A stretch of DNA of 64,000 bases, from assembly GCA_963726085.1 (NCBI GenBank), contig CAVSAR010000004.1:334898-398897 (forward strand), read 5' to 3'. Below the pieces are notes generated by a model, which worked only from the letters and a program-made list of their open reading frames with translations, did not search any database and was not told where the DNA came from. A program made the translations under genes and the position numbers. This DNA comes from ZC4RG30 sp963726085. Lineage in GTDB: Bacteria > Pseudomonadota > Gammaproteobacteria > Steroidobacterales > Steroidobacteraceae. Of the stretch, positions 18,505-27,481 are shown piece after piece (the stretch's first letter is position 1; every line of letters starts with the position of its first letter).

Positions 18505-18827
18505 GCCGCGCGTTGCGGGTGCTGGCAGTAGCGGGCGTGGTCGGCATGGGCCTGGGTGCCTGCTCGGACAATCCGCCGGACGTGCACGGCAGCGTCAGTG
18601 TGGGTGTGGGCTACGGCTCGAGCTACTACGGTGGCGGCTATTACGGCAATCCCTGGTACTACGGCGGTGGCTATCCGCCCACCGTGGTGGTGCCGCCTGG
18701 CGGCTATAACCCGGGCAACGGCAATCGGCCTGGCAATGGCGGTGGCGGCGTCGGGTCGGCCCCCCGCCCCACGCCGTTGCCGTCTGCAGCACCTCGTGGT
18801 GGCGGTGGCGGCGGGCGCAGACGCTGA
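18501..18827 (+). CDS. Small Gly/Tyr/Pro-rich lipoprotein
   Basis: A 108-residue protein: lipoprotein signal with lipobox GLGACS, then Gly/Tyr-rich repeats (YGSSYYGGGYYGNPWYYGGGY), a Pro/Asn-rich linker and a Gly/Arg tail. No domain is recognised. The composition suggests a surface or outer-membrane-associated disordered protein. ATGA overlap with the VOC gene. Confidence 0.75.
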   Translation: MSRALRVLAVAGVVGMGLGACSDNPPDVHGSVSVGVGYGSSYYGGGYYGNPWYYGGGYPPTVVVPPGGYNPGNGNRPGNGGGGVGSAPRPTPLPSAAPRGGGGGGRRR

Positions 18828-18849
18828 CCCGGTAGCGCCCGCCTCAGGG

Positions 18850-21800
18850 ATGGGAATGGGCGCTTTGCTGAAGTCAAAGTGGGTGTGGATCGCGCTTATC
18901 GGCGCGCTGCTGGTCGGTGCCTATGCGCTGCTGGGCTTCAAGGTCGCACCGGGCATGGTGCGCCAGCAGGCAACGCAGTTTGTGCGCGCGACCTACAAGC
19001 GCGAGCTCAAGCTCGGTGACATCCGGATCAACCCGTTCACGCTGACGTTCGAGGCGCGCGACATCGCGTTGCCGGATCGTGATGGCCAACCGATGTTGGG
19101 ATTGCGGCGGTTGTTCATCGATTTCGAAGTCTCGTCGCTGTGGCACCGCGCCTATGTGTTCCGCGAAGTGCGGATCGAGGCTCCCTACATCCGCCCGGTG
19201 TTGCGTCCCGACGGGTCGATGAACCTGGCCGACCTTGCAGTGCCCGCCGACCCGAAGGCATCCAAGCAACCGGCGAAAATTCCGGCGGTGTGGATCAAGG
19301 CGCTGGCCGTCATCCAGGGAAAGATCGACTACGTTGGGGAGGCCCATCGGCGCGAGCCGCTGCAGATGCAGTTCGCACCGGTGGAGTTCACGCTGCAGGA
19401 TTTTCGCACTACCCCTGAAGGTGGCGGTTTTCACCTTGTGGCCACCGGCTACGGCGGCGCTGAATTTGACTGGAAGGGCCGCTTCGCGCTGGCGCCGGCG
19501 GTCAGTTCGGATGGTGACTTCTCGATCCGCAAATTGAGCGTGCCGCGGGTGGGCGACCTGCTGGGCGATGCGTTGCCGTTTGTCATGAGCAAGGGAACCA
19601 TGCAGCTGGGTGGCTCCTACCATGTGACGCTGACCGACATCCTGGACCTGCGGCTGCGCGTCCCCACCGTGGCATTCAAGGACGTTGGCCTGCGCGCGCG
19701 CGGCCTCGACAGCGACTGGATTGAGGTTCCGGACCTCAAGGTCGAAGGCGTCGAAGTGGTATTGCCGTTGCAAAGCGTCACGGTGGCATCGGTTGCGCTC
19801 ACCGGACTGGTGGCAAGCGGCTGGCTCAATCCCGACGGCACCTTGAACCTCGCGCAGATGTTTGCGCCGGCCGCGCCAGCTCCGGCAGCTCCCGCAGTCC
19901 CTGCCGCAGCCGCCACGAACAAGAAGCCGCCGGCCAACGACTGGAAAGTGCGCGTAGCCGCAATCGACGTCAATGCAGCGGCGGTGGACTTGCAGGACCG
20001 GATGATCGCGCCGGGCACACCGTGGAAATTCTCGCCGCTCAACGTGCACGTGCAGGACGTCACGCGCGACTTCGCGCGGCCGGTGCGGTTCACGCTGGAC
20101 TGCGTGGTCAACGACCAGGCGCCGGTGCAGCTCTCTGGCACCCTGGCGCTGGATCCACTGGTGGCAGATATTGACGTGGCGCTGCGCAAGGCGCGCATGC
20201 GCATCCTGCAGCCCTACATCCTGCCGTACGCGGACCTGACCATCACCGACGGCGAGCTGGGTGCCAGCGGCAAGCTGCACGTGGCGCCCCCCGGGCAAGC
20301 GCCGCACATCAGCTTTGCCGGCGACGTCACCATTGACGGATTCAAGTCCACCGACAACACGCTGCACGAGGATTTCATCGGCTTCAGCCGCCTGCAGGTG
20401 CAGAAGCTTCACTATGAAATGTCTCCTGACAAGGTGGCCATCGACCGGATCCTGGTGGCCGAACCCTATGCGCGCGTGATCATCAGCCGCGAGGAAATCA
20501 TCAATATCTCGGCGGTGCTCGATCCCAAGGCCGCCGCCGCCGAGGCGCAGCAGAAACGCGCCACCGCCGCCGCACTGGCGACCGAAACCAAGGCGCAGAA
20601 GCGCCAGCGCGAGCAACAGGCCGCAGCAGCCAAGAAGGCCGCCGTGCAGGCGCGCAAGAAGAGCGGGCCAGCGGCCCCGGCGCCGGTATCGGCGCCTGCG
20701 GACACGATGCCGGTGCGCATCCGCGAATTGCTGGTGCAGCGCGGGCGCATGAATTTCTCGGACCTGAGCGTGGATCCCAACTTCACGGCCAACATCCAGA
20801 ACCTCAGTGGCAAGGTCACCGGCCTGTCATCGGCGTTTGCCTCGCGCGCCACCGTGGACCTCAAGGGCAACGTTGGGGAGTTCGAGCCGGTCACCATCGC
20901 CGGGACCTTGCAGCCGTTCGCCTTCGACCGCTTCACCGATATCGGCCTGAAGTTCGAGAATATCTCGCTGCCGCTGTTCAACCCGTATTCCGGGCGCTTT
21001 GCCGGCTACGCCATCGCCAAGGGCAAGCTGTCCACGGAACTGCACTACCTGATCCAGGACCGCAAGCTCGACGCACAGCACCACATCGAGATCGACCAGC
21101 TGGAGTGGGGCGAAGCCACGCCCACCAAGGGCGAGGCGACGCTGCCCGTGAAGTTCGCCACCTCGCTGCTCAAGGACAAGGACGGCCTGATCAAGCTCGA
21201 CATACCGGTGACCGGTTCGCTGGATGACCCGAAGCTGCGCATCGGTCCCATCGTCTGGCAGATATTCAAGAACCTCATCGTCAAGGCCGTGGCCGCTCCG
21301 TTCAAGCTGTTCGGCGCGATGTTCAAGGGCGCCGAGGATGCGCAGTACGTGGACTTTGCACCCGGGGTCCCGCAGATCGATGCCGCCGGTATCGAGCGCC
21401 TGCAGGCGCTGAGCAAGGGCCTGGCGCAGCGACCCAATGTATCGCTGGACGTGCCCATCGGCACCGCCGAGCTGGACCGGCCGGTGCTGCTGCAACAGCG
21501 CTACGCCGAGCAGCTGGCTGCGGCCACGCGTGCCACGGTGGGCAAGGGCAAGGGCGCAGCGGATGCGCCGGTGCCCACGCTGGAAACGCTGCAGCCGCAG
21601 CAGCAGATCGAGGTGCTGACCGCACTGCTCAAGCGGCAGGGCGTGGCAGCGCAGGAGCCGCAGCCGCCGGCGCCACCGCAGGGCACCTCGCGCGCGGATG
21701 CGCGGGCGCTGCGTGATGCCGCTATCATTCAATACCTGCAGCAGGCCGCGCACGACGCCGTCGTCGTGAGGGACGACGAGCTGGCCGCGCTGGGCCAGGC

Positions 21801-21930
21801 ACGTGCGGTGGCCATCCAGCACGTCCTGCTCACGGACACCGGGCTGGAGCCCACGCGTGTGTTCCTGACGCGCGAGGGCAAGGTCAGCACGCAGGATGGC
21901 AAGGTACGATTCGAGCTGGGCCTGAAGTGA
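18850..21930 (+). CDS. DUF748 (AsmA-like) inner-membrane-anchored giant protein
   Basis: About 1026 residues. It has an N-terminal TM helix (WVWIALIGALLVGAYALLGF) followed by a very long periplasmic beta-rich domain. The AsmA-like opening is FVRATYKRELKLGDIRINPFTLTFEARDIALPD, here given in part, and DUF748 blocks include LFIDFEVSSLWHRAYVFREV and SLPLFNPYSGRFAGYAIAKG. A charged coiled-coil insertion (AEAQQKRATAAALATE) and a C-terminal Gln/Pro linker plus an OmpA-like segment follow. DUF748 relatives belong to the AsmA/YhdP class of bridge-like envelope proteins linked to lipid transport; that role is inference here. The frame is open upstream but that part overlaps the lipoprotein gene in another frame, so the start is set at the ATG before the TM helix. 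Confidence 0.85.
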   Translation: MGMGALLKSKWVWIALIGALLVGAYALLGFKVAPGMVRQQATQFVRATYKRELKLGDIRINPFTLTFEARDIALPDRDGQPMLGLRRLFIDFEVSSLWHRAYVFREVRIEAPYIRPVLRPDGSMNLADLAVPADPKASKQPAKIPAVWIKALAVIQGKIDYVGEAHRREPLQMQFAPVEFTLQDFRTTPEGGGFHLVATGYGGAEFDWKGRFALAPAVSSDGDFSIRKLSVPRVGDLLGDALPFVMSKGTMQLGGSYHVTLTDILDLRLRVPTVAFKDVGLRARGLDSDWIEVPDLKVEGVEVVLPLQSVTVASVALTGLVASGWLNPDGTLNLAQMFAPAAPAPAAPAVPAAAATNKKPPANDWKVRVAAIDVNAAAVDLQDRMIAPGTPWKFSPLNVHVQDVTRDFARPVRFTLDCVVNDQAPVQLSGTLALDPLVADIDVALRKARMRILQPYILPYADLTITDGELGASGKLHVAPPGQAPHISFAGDVTIDGFKSTDNTLHEDFIGFSRLQVQKLHYEMSPDKVAIDRILVAEPYARVIISREEIINISAVLDPKAAAAEAQQKRATAAALATETKAQKRQREQQAAAAKKAAVQARKKSGPAAPAPVSAPADTMPVRIRELLVQRGRMNFSDLSVDPNFTANIQNLSGKVTGLSSAFASRATVDLKGNVGEFEPVTIAGTLQPFAFDRFTDIGLKFENISLPLFNPYSGRFAGYAIAKGKLSTELHYLIQDRKLDAQHHIEIDQLEWGEATPTKGEATLPVKFATSLLKDKDGLIKLDIPVTGSLDDPKLRIGPIVWQIFKNLIVKAVAAPFKLFGAMFKGAEDAQYVDFAPGVPQIDAAGIERLQALSKGLAQRPNVSLDVPIGTAELDRPVLLQQRYAEQLAAATRATVGKGKGAADAPVPTLETLQPQQQIEVLTALLKRQGVAAQEPQPPAPPQGTSRADARALRDAAIIQYLQQAAHDAVVVRDDELAALGQARAVAIQHVLLTDTGLEPTRVFLTREGKVSTQDGKVRFELGLK

Positions 21931-22991
21931 CGAGCATGGACATTCCCACTTTCCTCAAGCAGACGTTCCTCGGCAACAGCGTGCAGAGCTGGCTGCTGGC
22001 CGCCGTGGCCATCTTCCTGGTGCTGTTGCTGCTGCCGCTGGTACATGCCTGGCTCAAACGCAACCGGCCCATCTTCCTTGCCAAGGACAATCCGGTCGCC
22101 CAGCTGCTGACCGTTCTGATCGAGCACACCCGCCCCATCGCACGCCTGATCGCATCCCTGTACGTGGGTCAGGAGTTCCTGCAGTTCCCGGCCAAGGTCA
22201 GCGCGGTATTTAATTTCATCATCATCGTGGGGATCTGGATCCAGGCCGCCATCTGGGCCGCGGCAGCCCTGCGGTTCTTCATCGAGCGCAGGCGTCCGGC
22301 AGACGTCGACGGGGATGGTTACCTGGACCCCAGTCCAGCGGTCAACGTGATGATATTCCTGGGCCAGGTGGTCATCTGGTCGATTGTGGTGCTGGTGGCC
22401 CTTGCCAACCTCGGCGTCAACGTCACCGGATTGCTTGCCGGACTGGGCATCGGCGGCATCGCCGTGGCGCTGGCCGTGCAGACCATGCTGGGGGACCTGC
22501 TCAGTTCGTTGTCCATTGCGCTGGACAAGCCGTTCATGGTCGACGACCTGCTGCGCATCGGCGATGTCGAGGCCCGCGTCGAGTACGTGGGCGTGCGCAG
22601 CACGCGGCTGCGCAGCGTCAACGGCGAACAGATCATCATGCCCAACGGCGACCTGTCCAAGAGCCGCATCCACAACCTGGGTCGCATGACGGAGCGGCGC
22701 GTGGTCTCGCGGCTCACCATCCGGTACGAGGCGACTCCGGAGCAGGTCGGGCAGGTGTCGAAGCTGGTGGAAGAGGCGGTACAGGCACGAGCGGATGCGC
22801 GGTTCGTCAGTTGCCTGCTGATGCAGCTGGGCACGTATGCGCTGGAATTCGACGCCGTCTACTTCGTTGCCTACAGTGATCGCATCGTATGGCAGCGCAG
22901 CGTTGATGCGGTCAACCGCGGCATCTTCGAGCGGTTCACGGCCGCCGGGATCCGCATGGCCTACCCGGTCGAGCGGCAGTTCAGCGACTAG
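21927..22991 (+). CDS. MscS-family mechanosensitive channel
   Basis: A 354-residue protein with four hydrophobic segments. The pore-lining helix region is GLLAGLGIGGIAVALAVQTMLGDLLSSLSIALDKPF and is immediately followed by the MscS beta domain (VEYVGVRSTRLRSVNGEQIIMPNGDL). The C-terminal domain is short. It would release solutes on membrane tension. GTG 21927 gives a GTGA overlap with the DUF748 stop; an ATG 9 bases later is an alternative. It is the last gene of the envelope run and faces a convergent aminotransferase gene. Confidence 0.9.
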   Translation: MTSMDIPTFLKQTFLGNSVQSWLLAAVAIFLVLLLLPLVHAWLKRNRPIFLAKDNPVAQLLTVLIEHTRPIARLIASLYVGQEFLQFPAKVSAVFNFIIIVGIWIQAAIWAAAALRFFIERRRPADVDGDGYLDPSPAVNVMIFLGQVVIWSIVVLVALANLGVNVTGLLAGLGIGGIAVALAVQTMLGDLLSSLSIALDKPFMVDDLLRIGDVEARVEYVGVRSTRLRSVNGEQIIMPNGDLSKSRIHNLGRMTERRVVSRLTIRYEATPEQVGQVSKLVEEAVQARADARFVSCLLMQLGTYALEFDAVYFVAYSDRIVWQRSVDAVNRGIFERFTAAGIRMAYPVERQFSD

Positions 22992-23072
22992 ACCGGTTAC
23001 GCATAACCCACCGCTTGGCGGGTCGATCGCGTAAGGCACGCCGCACCTGTTTGGCAGCCAGATCCAGCAGCC

Positions 23073-24155
23073 CTAGCGGCGCACCTCTTGCACCGTCTCG
23101 CCCAGGCGCCGCACGCCCTCGTCGATCTGCGCCGGCGTCAGCGCGCAGAACGGCAGGCGCAGGAACCGCTCGCCGCCTCCCTGGGGAAAGAACGCCAGGC
23201 CGTCGGCAAGGTTGAGGTTGCGCCTGGCCGCGGCCGCGCGCAGGTCGGTGGTCAGCGTGCCGGCCGGCAGGGTCAGCGACAGGAAGAATCCGCCGTCGGG
23301 CCGCGTTGCCACGGCATCGGGAATGTACTTGTCCAGCGCCGCCAGGCACGCGTCCAGGCGAGGTGCATACAACTTCTTGAGCTTCTCGATCTGCGGCGTC
23401 AGCAGTCCGCGGCGACACCATTCATAGGTGACGCCGTGCGCGAAGTAGCCCGGCGAGATGTAAGTGTCCTCGGCGACCTTGCCGATCTTTGCCAGCGTGG
23501 CCGGGTCCCCCAGCATGAACCCCACGCGCACGCCCGGGGCGATCAGCTTGGTGAACGAGCTCATGTGCAACGTGCGCTGCGGGGCCAGCGAGTACAGCGT
23601 CGGCTCCTGCGTGCCGCGATAGCGCAGCATCCGGTACGGGGCGTCCTCCAGCAGCAGCAGGTCGTGCTTCTCGGCCAGCGCCACCAGCTGCCGGCGCTTG
23701 GCCGCCGAGCACGTGGCGCCGGAAGGATTCTGGAAATCGGGGATCACGTAGAACAGCTTTGGTTTGTGCTGGGTCAGCAGCTTCGCCAGCGCGTCGATGT
23801 CCGGACCGTCGGCCTGCAGCGGCACGCCAATGATGGTGGCGCCGTGACGGCGAAACAGCGTCAGGGCGCGGTCGTAGCTGGGCGATTCGGTGAACACCAC
23901 ATCGCCGGGCTTGATGAACGCCGTGCACAGGAACTCCACCAGTTCCAGCGAGCCGTTGCCCGTCAGCACCTGTTCGGGTTTCACGCCCTGCCATTGGGCC
24001 AGCCACTCGCGCAGCTGCGCCAGTCCGGCGGCCGGTCCGTATTGCAGTACCGCGTCGGCGCTGAGCTTCAGTACCGCTGCGGCACTGTCGGCCAGGTCGG
24101 CGCTGGGAAAGGATTCGTTTGCGGGCACGCCGCGGGTGAAGTTGATGGTTTCCAA
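23073..24155 (-). CDS. PLP-dependent class I/II aminotransferase (2-aminoadipate/MocR-type)
   Basis: A 360-residue fold-type I aminotransferase without a DNA-binding domain. Landmarks are QYGPAAGLAQLREWLA, the TGNGSLELVEF phosphate-binding turn, NPSGATCSAAKRRQL and the SSFTKLIAPGVRVGFM Schiff-base Lys with the phosphate-anchoring Arg. It probably transfers amino groups between an aromatic or long-chain amino acid and 2-oxoglutarate; the substrate is not determinable. It is downstream of the dihydroorotate dehydrogenase gene on the same strand. Confidence 0.88.
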   Translation of the reverse strand: METINFTRGVPANESFPSADLADSAAAVLKLSADAVLQYGPAAGLAQLREWLAQWQGVKPEQVLTGNGSLELVEFLCTAFIKPGDVVFTESPSYDRALTLFRRHGATIIGVPLQADGPDIDALAKLLTQHKPKLFYVIPDFQNPSGATCSAAKRRQLVALAEKHDLLLLEDAPYRMLRYRGTQEPTLYSLAPQRTLHMSSFTKLIAPGVRVGFMLGDPATLAKIGKVAEDTYISPGYFAHGVTYEWCRRGLLTPQIEKLKKLYAPRLDACLAALDKYIPDAVATRPDGGFFLSLTLPAGTLTTDLRAAAARRNLNLADGLAFFPQGGGERFLRLPFCALTPAQIDEGVRRLGETVQEVRR

Positions 24156-24186
24156 AGCAGTCTCTCGTTCGATATCAAATGAAGAA

Positions 24187-25167
24187 TCAGGTGCCGGTCA
24201 ACGCGGCCACGTTGGCCAGCCCCTGCGCAGCAAGGTACGCGGCGATGCCGCTGTTGATCTTCGGGCACACCAGCGGGTCGTAGAACAGGGCCGTGCCCAC
24301 GCCCACCGCGCTGGCCCCGGCGATCAGGAATTCGATGGCGTCATTGGCGTTGACGATGCCGCCCTGCCCGATGATGGGGATGCGGTGCGGGCGGGCCACC
24401 TGCGCCACCTGGGCCACCTTGAGCAAGGCGATGGGCTTGATGGCAGGTCCGGACAGGCCGCCCTGGCGATTGCCGATGATGGGCTGGCGCGTGGCGATGT
24501 CGATGGCCATGCCGGTGACGGTGTTGATCACCGCGAACCCATCGGTGCCGGCCTCGATGCAGCGGCGGGCGTTTTCCTGGATGTCGGTCTGGTTGGGCGA
24601 CAGCTTGGTGATCAGCGGCTTGCGCGTCACCTTGCGGCAGGCGGCCACCACGCGCGCGGACATGTCCGGCGAATTTCCAAACTGCACGCCGCCTTCCTTG
24701 ACGTTGGGGCAGGAGATGTTGATCTCCAGGGCATCGATGGGGGAATCATCAAAGCGCGCGCTGACCTCGGCGTACTCCTCGACGGTGGAACCGGAGACGT
24801 TGCAGATGAAGCGCGTCTCGGTGAAATCCAGCGTCGGCAATATCTTTTGCACCACGTGGTCGACGCCGGGGTTCTGCAGGCCGATGGCGTTGAGCATGCC
24901 CATGGGGGTTTCGTAGACGCGATGCGGCTGGTTGCCCAGCCGCGGCGCCAAGGTCGTGCCCTTGAGGCAGATGGCCCCGACATCGCGGTTCGAGAATCCG
25001 GCCACGCGGGTGTATTCCTCGCCGAACCCCACGCAGCCCGACAGCAGCACGATGGGCGAAGCGAACTTCATGCCGCAGAATTCCAGCGCCAGCGAGGCCG
25101 CCGGGGGCTGCCAGGCGGCCGGCACGCGGGGGCTGCCCAACGGGGGCGGATCAAGGGCGGCGTTCAT
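24187..25167 (-). CDS. pyrD: Dihydroorotate dehydrogenase, class 1B-like
   Basis: A 326-residue TIM-barrel FMN enzyme. Key features are SGCVGFGEEY, KGTTLAPRLGNQPHRV, the catalytic Cys in NISCPNVKEGGVQFG, KLSPN, and the FMN-phosphate loops GGLSGPAIKP and GQGGI. A catalytic Cys places it in class 1; the class-1B type normally needs the PyrK electron-transfer subunit, which is not encoded nearby. A role in pyrimidine synthesis or in a related dihydropyrimidine reaction is inferred. I chose ATG 25167; the in-frame TTG at 25185 would overlap the divergent trmL start. Confidence 0.85.
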   Translation of the reverse strand: MNAALDPPPLGSPRVPAAWQPPAASLALEFCGMKFASPIVLLSGCVGFGEEYTRVAGFSNRDVGAICLKGTTLAPRLGNQPHRVYETPMGMLNAIGLQNPGVDHVVQKILPTLDFTETRFICNVSGSTVEEYAEVSARFDDSPIDALEINISCPNVKEGGVQFGNSPDMSARVVAACRKVTRKPLITKLSPNQTDIQENARRCIEAGTDGFAVINTVTGMAIDIATRQPIIGNRQGGLSGPAIKPIALLKVAQVAQVARPHRIPIIGQGGIVNANDAIEFLIAGASAVGVGTALFYDPLVCPKINSGIAAYLAAQGLANVAALTGT

Positions 25168-25184
25168 GTTCAAATTATCGCCCA

Positions 25185-25661
25185 ATGTTCAACATCCTGC
25201 TGCTGGAGCCTGAAATTCCGCCCAACACGGGCAACGTGATCCGCCTGTCGGCCAACGCCGGTGCGCGGCTGCACCTGATCGGCAAGCTGGGGTTTGACCT
25301 GACCCAACCGCAGCTGCGCCGCGCCGGCCTCGATTACCACGACCTGGCCAGTATCCAGCTGCATCCGGATCTGACCGCCTGCTTTGCGACCCTTGGCGCC
25401 ACGCGACTGTTCGTGGTGGAGACCGATGGCGGGCGCGGCTACACCGAACCGGCCTACCTGCCGGGGGACAGCTTCCTGTTTGGCCCGGAGACGCGCAGTG
25501 TGCCGCGCGAGCTGGCGCCGGGCGCACCGCAATACTGCGAGCGCGTGCGCATCCCAATGCAGCCGGGCAATCGCAGTCTCAACCTGTCCAATGCGGTGGC
25601 CATCGTGGTCTACGAGGCCTGGCGGCAAAACCGCTTCGCGAGGTCCCCGGCGCAGCCCTAG
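25185..25661 (+). CDS. trmL: tRNA (cytidine(34)-2'-O)-methyltransferase
   Basis: A 158-residue SPOUT methyltransferase. The deep-knot signatures are EPEIPPNTGNVIRLSANAGA at the N-terminus, LFGPETRSVPREL, and PMQPGNRSLNLSNAVAIVVYEAWRQ at the C-terminus, typical of TrmL, which modifies the wobble base of tRNA-Leu using SAM. It diverges from pyrD with only 17 bp between start codons and overlaps gpsA tail-to-tail by 4 bp. Confidence 0.93.
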   Translation: MFNILLLEPEIPPNTGNVIRLSANAGARLHLIGKLGFDLTQPQLRRAGLDYHDLASIQLHPDLTACFATLGATRLFVVETDGGRGYTEPAYLPGDSFLFGPETRSVPRELAPGAPQYCERVRIPMQPGNRSLNLSNAVAIVVYEAWRQNRFARSPAQP

Positions 25662-26668
25662 CGAAACTCCGCTTCCGGCGGCCGGCGCATCAGTTCGCGC
25701 ACCACACCGCCGGCATCCGCCCCATCGAACAGCACCTGGCAGATGCCGGCGCAGATGGGCAGGTCCAGATTGAGGCGCCCCGCCACTGCGCGCAGCACCA
25801 GCGCTGCGTGGTGACCCTCGACCACCTGGCCGATGCTGTGCATGGCCTGGTCAGGTGTCAGCCCGCGCGCCAGGGCCAGGCCATAGCGGCGGTTGCGCGA
25901 CTGGTCGTCGGTGCAGGTCAGTACCAGGTCGCCCAGGCCGGCCAGTCCCATGAAGGTCTTCTCGCGCGCGCCCTGCGCCACGCCCAGTCGCACCATCTCG
26001 TTGAGGCCGCGCGTGATCAGTGCCACGCGCATGTTGGCGCCAAAGCCCAGGCCATCGGACAGCCCGGCGGCAATGGCGATCACATTCTTCATCGCGCCGC
26101 CGATCTCCACGCCCATGATGTCGGTGGACACATAGGTGCGAAACGCCGGAGAGGCCAGGTCACCGGCAATCTGCATGGCGAAGTCCGCATGTTCCGATGC
26201 CACCACCATGGCCGTGGGCAGTCCGGCGCCCACTTCCCTGGCAAAAGTGGGTCCCGACAGCACTGCAACCGCATGCCCGTTGCCCAGCACGGCGTGCGCC
26301 ACCTGGTGCGGCAGCAGGCCGGTATCGCGCTCAAAGCCCTTGGTGGCCCAGGCCACGCGCATGTCGCGCCCCAGGTGCGGGGCCAGGTTGGTCAGGAAGG
26401 CGCGAAAGCCACTGCTGGGCACGGCCACCAGCACGTCACTGACGCCCGCCAGTGCGTTGTCCAGCGAGGTGCTGACATCGAGCAATTCGGGAAATGCCGC
26501 CTCCGGCAGGTAGCGCAGGTTGCAGCGTGAGCTGCGCATCTGCGCCAGCTGCGACGCGTCGCGTCCCCAGATGCGGGTGGGCTTGCCGGCGCGGGCGAAC
26601 TGGATCGCCAGCGCCGTTCCCCAGGAACCGCTGCCGAGCACCGCGATAGGTGTCTGCGCCGCATTCAT
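25658..26668 (-). CDS. gpsA: Glycerol-3-phosphate dehydrogenase [NAD(P)+]
   Basis: A 336-residue intact enzyme reducing DHAP to sn-glycerol-3-phosphate for phospholipid synthesis. The N-terminal nucleotide-binding motif is VLGSGSWGTALA. The rest of the family pattern includes SGPTFAREVGAGLPTA, the catalytic Lys in GGAMKNVIAIAAG and the substrate loop NMRVALITRGLNEM. The C-terminus has SRNRRYGLALA and QVVEGHHAA. It lies 17 bp downstream of secB and is probably in the rhodanese-grxC-secB-gpsA operon. Confidence 0.96.
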   Translation of the reverse strand: MNAAQTPIAVLGSGSWGTALAIQFARAGKPTRIWGRDASQLAQMRSSRCNLRYLPEAAFPELLDVSTSLDNALAGVSDVLVAVPSSGFRAFLTNLAPHLGRDMRVAWATKGFERDTGLLPHQVAHAVLGNGHAVAVLSGPTFAREVGAGLPTAMVVASEHADFAMQIAGDLASPAFRTYVSTDIMGVEIGGAMKNVIAIAAGLSDGLGFGANMRVALITRGLNEMVRLGVAQGAREKTFMGLAGLGDLVLTCTDDQSRNRRYGLALARGLTPDQAMHSIGQVVEGHHAALVLRAVAGRLNLDLPICAGICQVLFDGADAGGVVRELMRRPPEAEFR

Positions 26669-26685
26669 GACGCGGCTACCGCACC

Positions 26686-27171
26686 CTAGTTGGTGGTTGC
26701 GGGCGTCGCGCTGACCGACTGCGCCTGGGCGTTGAGGTACAGCGCGTCGAAATTGACCGGCGGCAACAGCAGTTGCGGGAAGCCGCCCTGCGAGACCAGC
26801 TGCGAGACCATCGAGCGCGCGTACGGGAACAGCACGCCCGGGCAGATGCTGGCGATGGCACGCTTGGCGTCGTCCTCGGACAGGTTCTGCATGATGAACG
26901 CGCCGGCCTGCTTTACTTCCACCAGGAACAGCGTCTTGTCGTTCTGCTTGGCCGACACCGTGACGGTCAGCACCACTTCGTGCAGCGCGTCGGAGATCAG
27001 GTTGCTGGCAGTGGCCAGATCAAGGTTGATCTGCGGCGCCCAGGCCCCCTCGGAACGCGGTCCCAGCGGTGCTTCGTAGGAGCAGTCCTTCAGGTAAACG
27101 CCTTGCAGCGACAGGTTTGGCGCTGTCTGGTTGGCGGCGCCGTTGGTGGCGGCGGGTGTTTCATCGGCCAT
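26686..27171 (-). CDS. secB: Protein-export chaperone SecB
   Basis: A 161-residue homotetrameric chaperone keeping preproteins unfolded for SecA. Conserved parts: LQGVYLKDCSYEAP, PQINLDLATA, HEVVLTVTVSAKQNDKTLFLVEVKQAGAF given in part, CPGVLFPYARSMVSQLVSQGGFPQLLLPPVNFDALY given in part. I chose ATG 27171 over the upstream TTG because an AGAGG ribosome-binding site lies 8 bases before it. The first codons overlap the end of grxC. Confidence 0.96.
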   Translation of the reverse strand: MADETPAATNGAANQTAPNLSLQGVYLKDCSYEAPLGPRSEGAWAPQINLDLATASNLISDALHEVVLTVTVSAKQNDKTLFLVEVKQAGAFIMQNLSEDDAKRAIASICPGVLFPYARSMVSQLVSQGGFPQLLLPPVNFDALYLNAQAQSVSATPATTN

Positions 27172-27471
27172 GGCTATCAACCTCTGTGGTTATGCGCCCG
27201 CTGATGGCAGCGAGCAGTGGATCAAGTTCGCCCTTCCTGTCCAGGGCGACCAGGTCGTCGAAGCCACCCACGTGGTGATCGCCGACAAAAATCTGTGGTA
27301 CCGAGCGTCGACCGTTGCTGCGCCGCTGCATTTCGGTGCGCACCTGCGCGGACTCCTCGACGTTGATCTCGCGATAGGTCACGCCCTTGGAGTCCAGCAG
27401 GCGCTTGGCGCGCGTGCACGGCGCACAGTTGGACCCGGTATACACGTCGATGGTGGGGAATGATCGTTCAT
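27161..27471 (-). CDS. grxC: Glutaredoxin 3, frameshift at extreme N-terminus
   Basis: The continuous frame gives VYTGSNCAPCTRAKRLLDSKG with a CAPC active site (CxxC), SVPQIFVGDHHVGGFDDL (TVP-type glutathione-binding cis-Pro, GG motif) and DPLLAAI. Without correction the only starts are a GTG at 27445, which truncates strand 1, or further upstream non-starts. Adding one C to the CCCC run near 27455 joins the ATG at 27471 to the frame as MNDHSPTIDVYTGSN, a normal glutaredoxin start. A homopolymer error is therefore likely. It lies between rhodanese and secB. Confidence 0.88.
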
Positions 27472-27481
27472 GGGTAACCGA

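Noticed and set aside
22992..23072. Terminator between mscS and the aminotransferase gene
   Set aside because: ACCCACC/GGCGGGT can pair with one mismatch, but there is no T tract on either strand.
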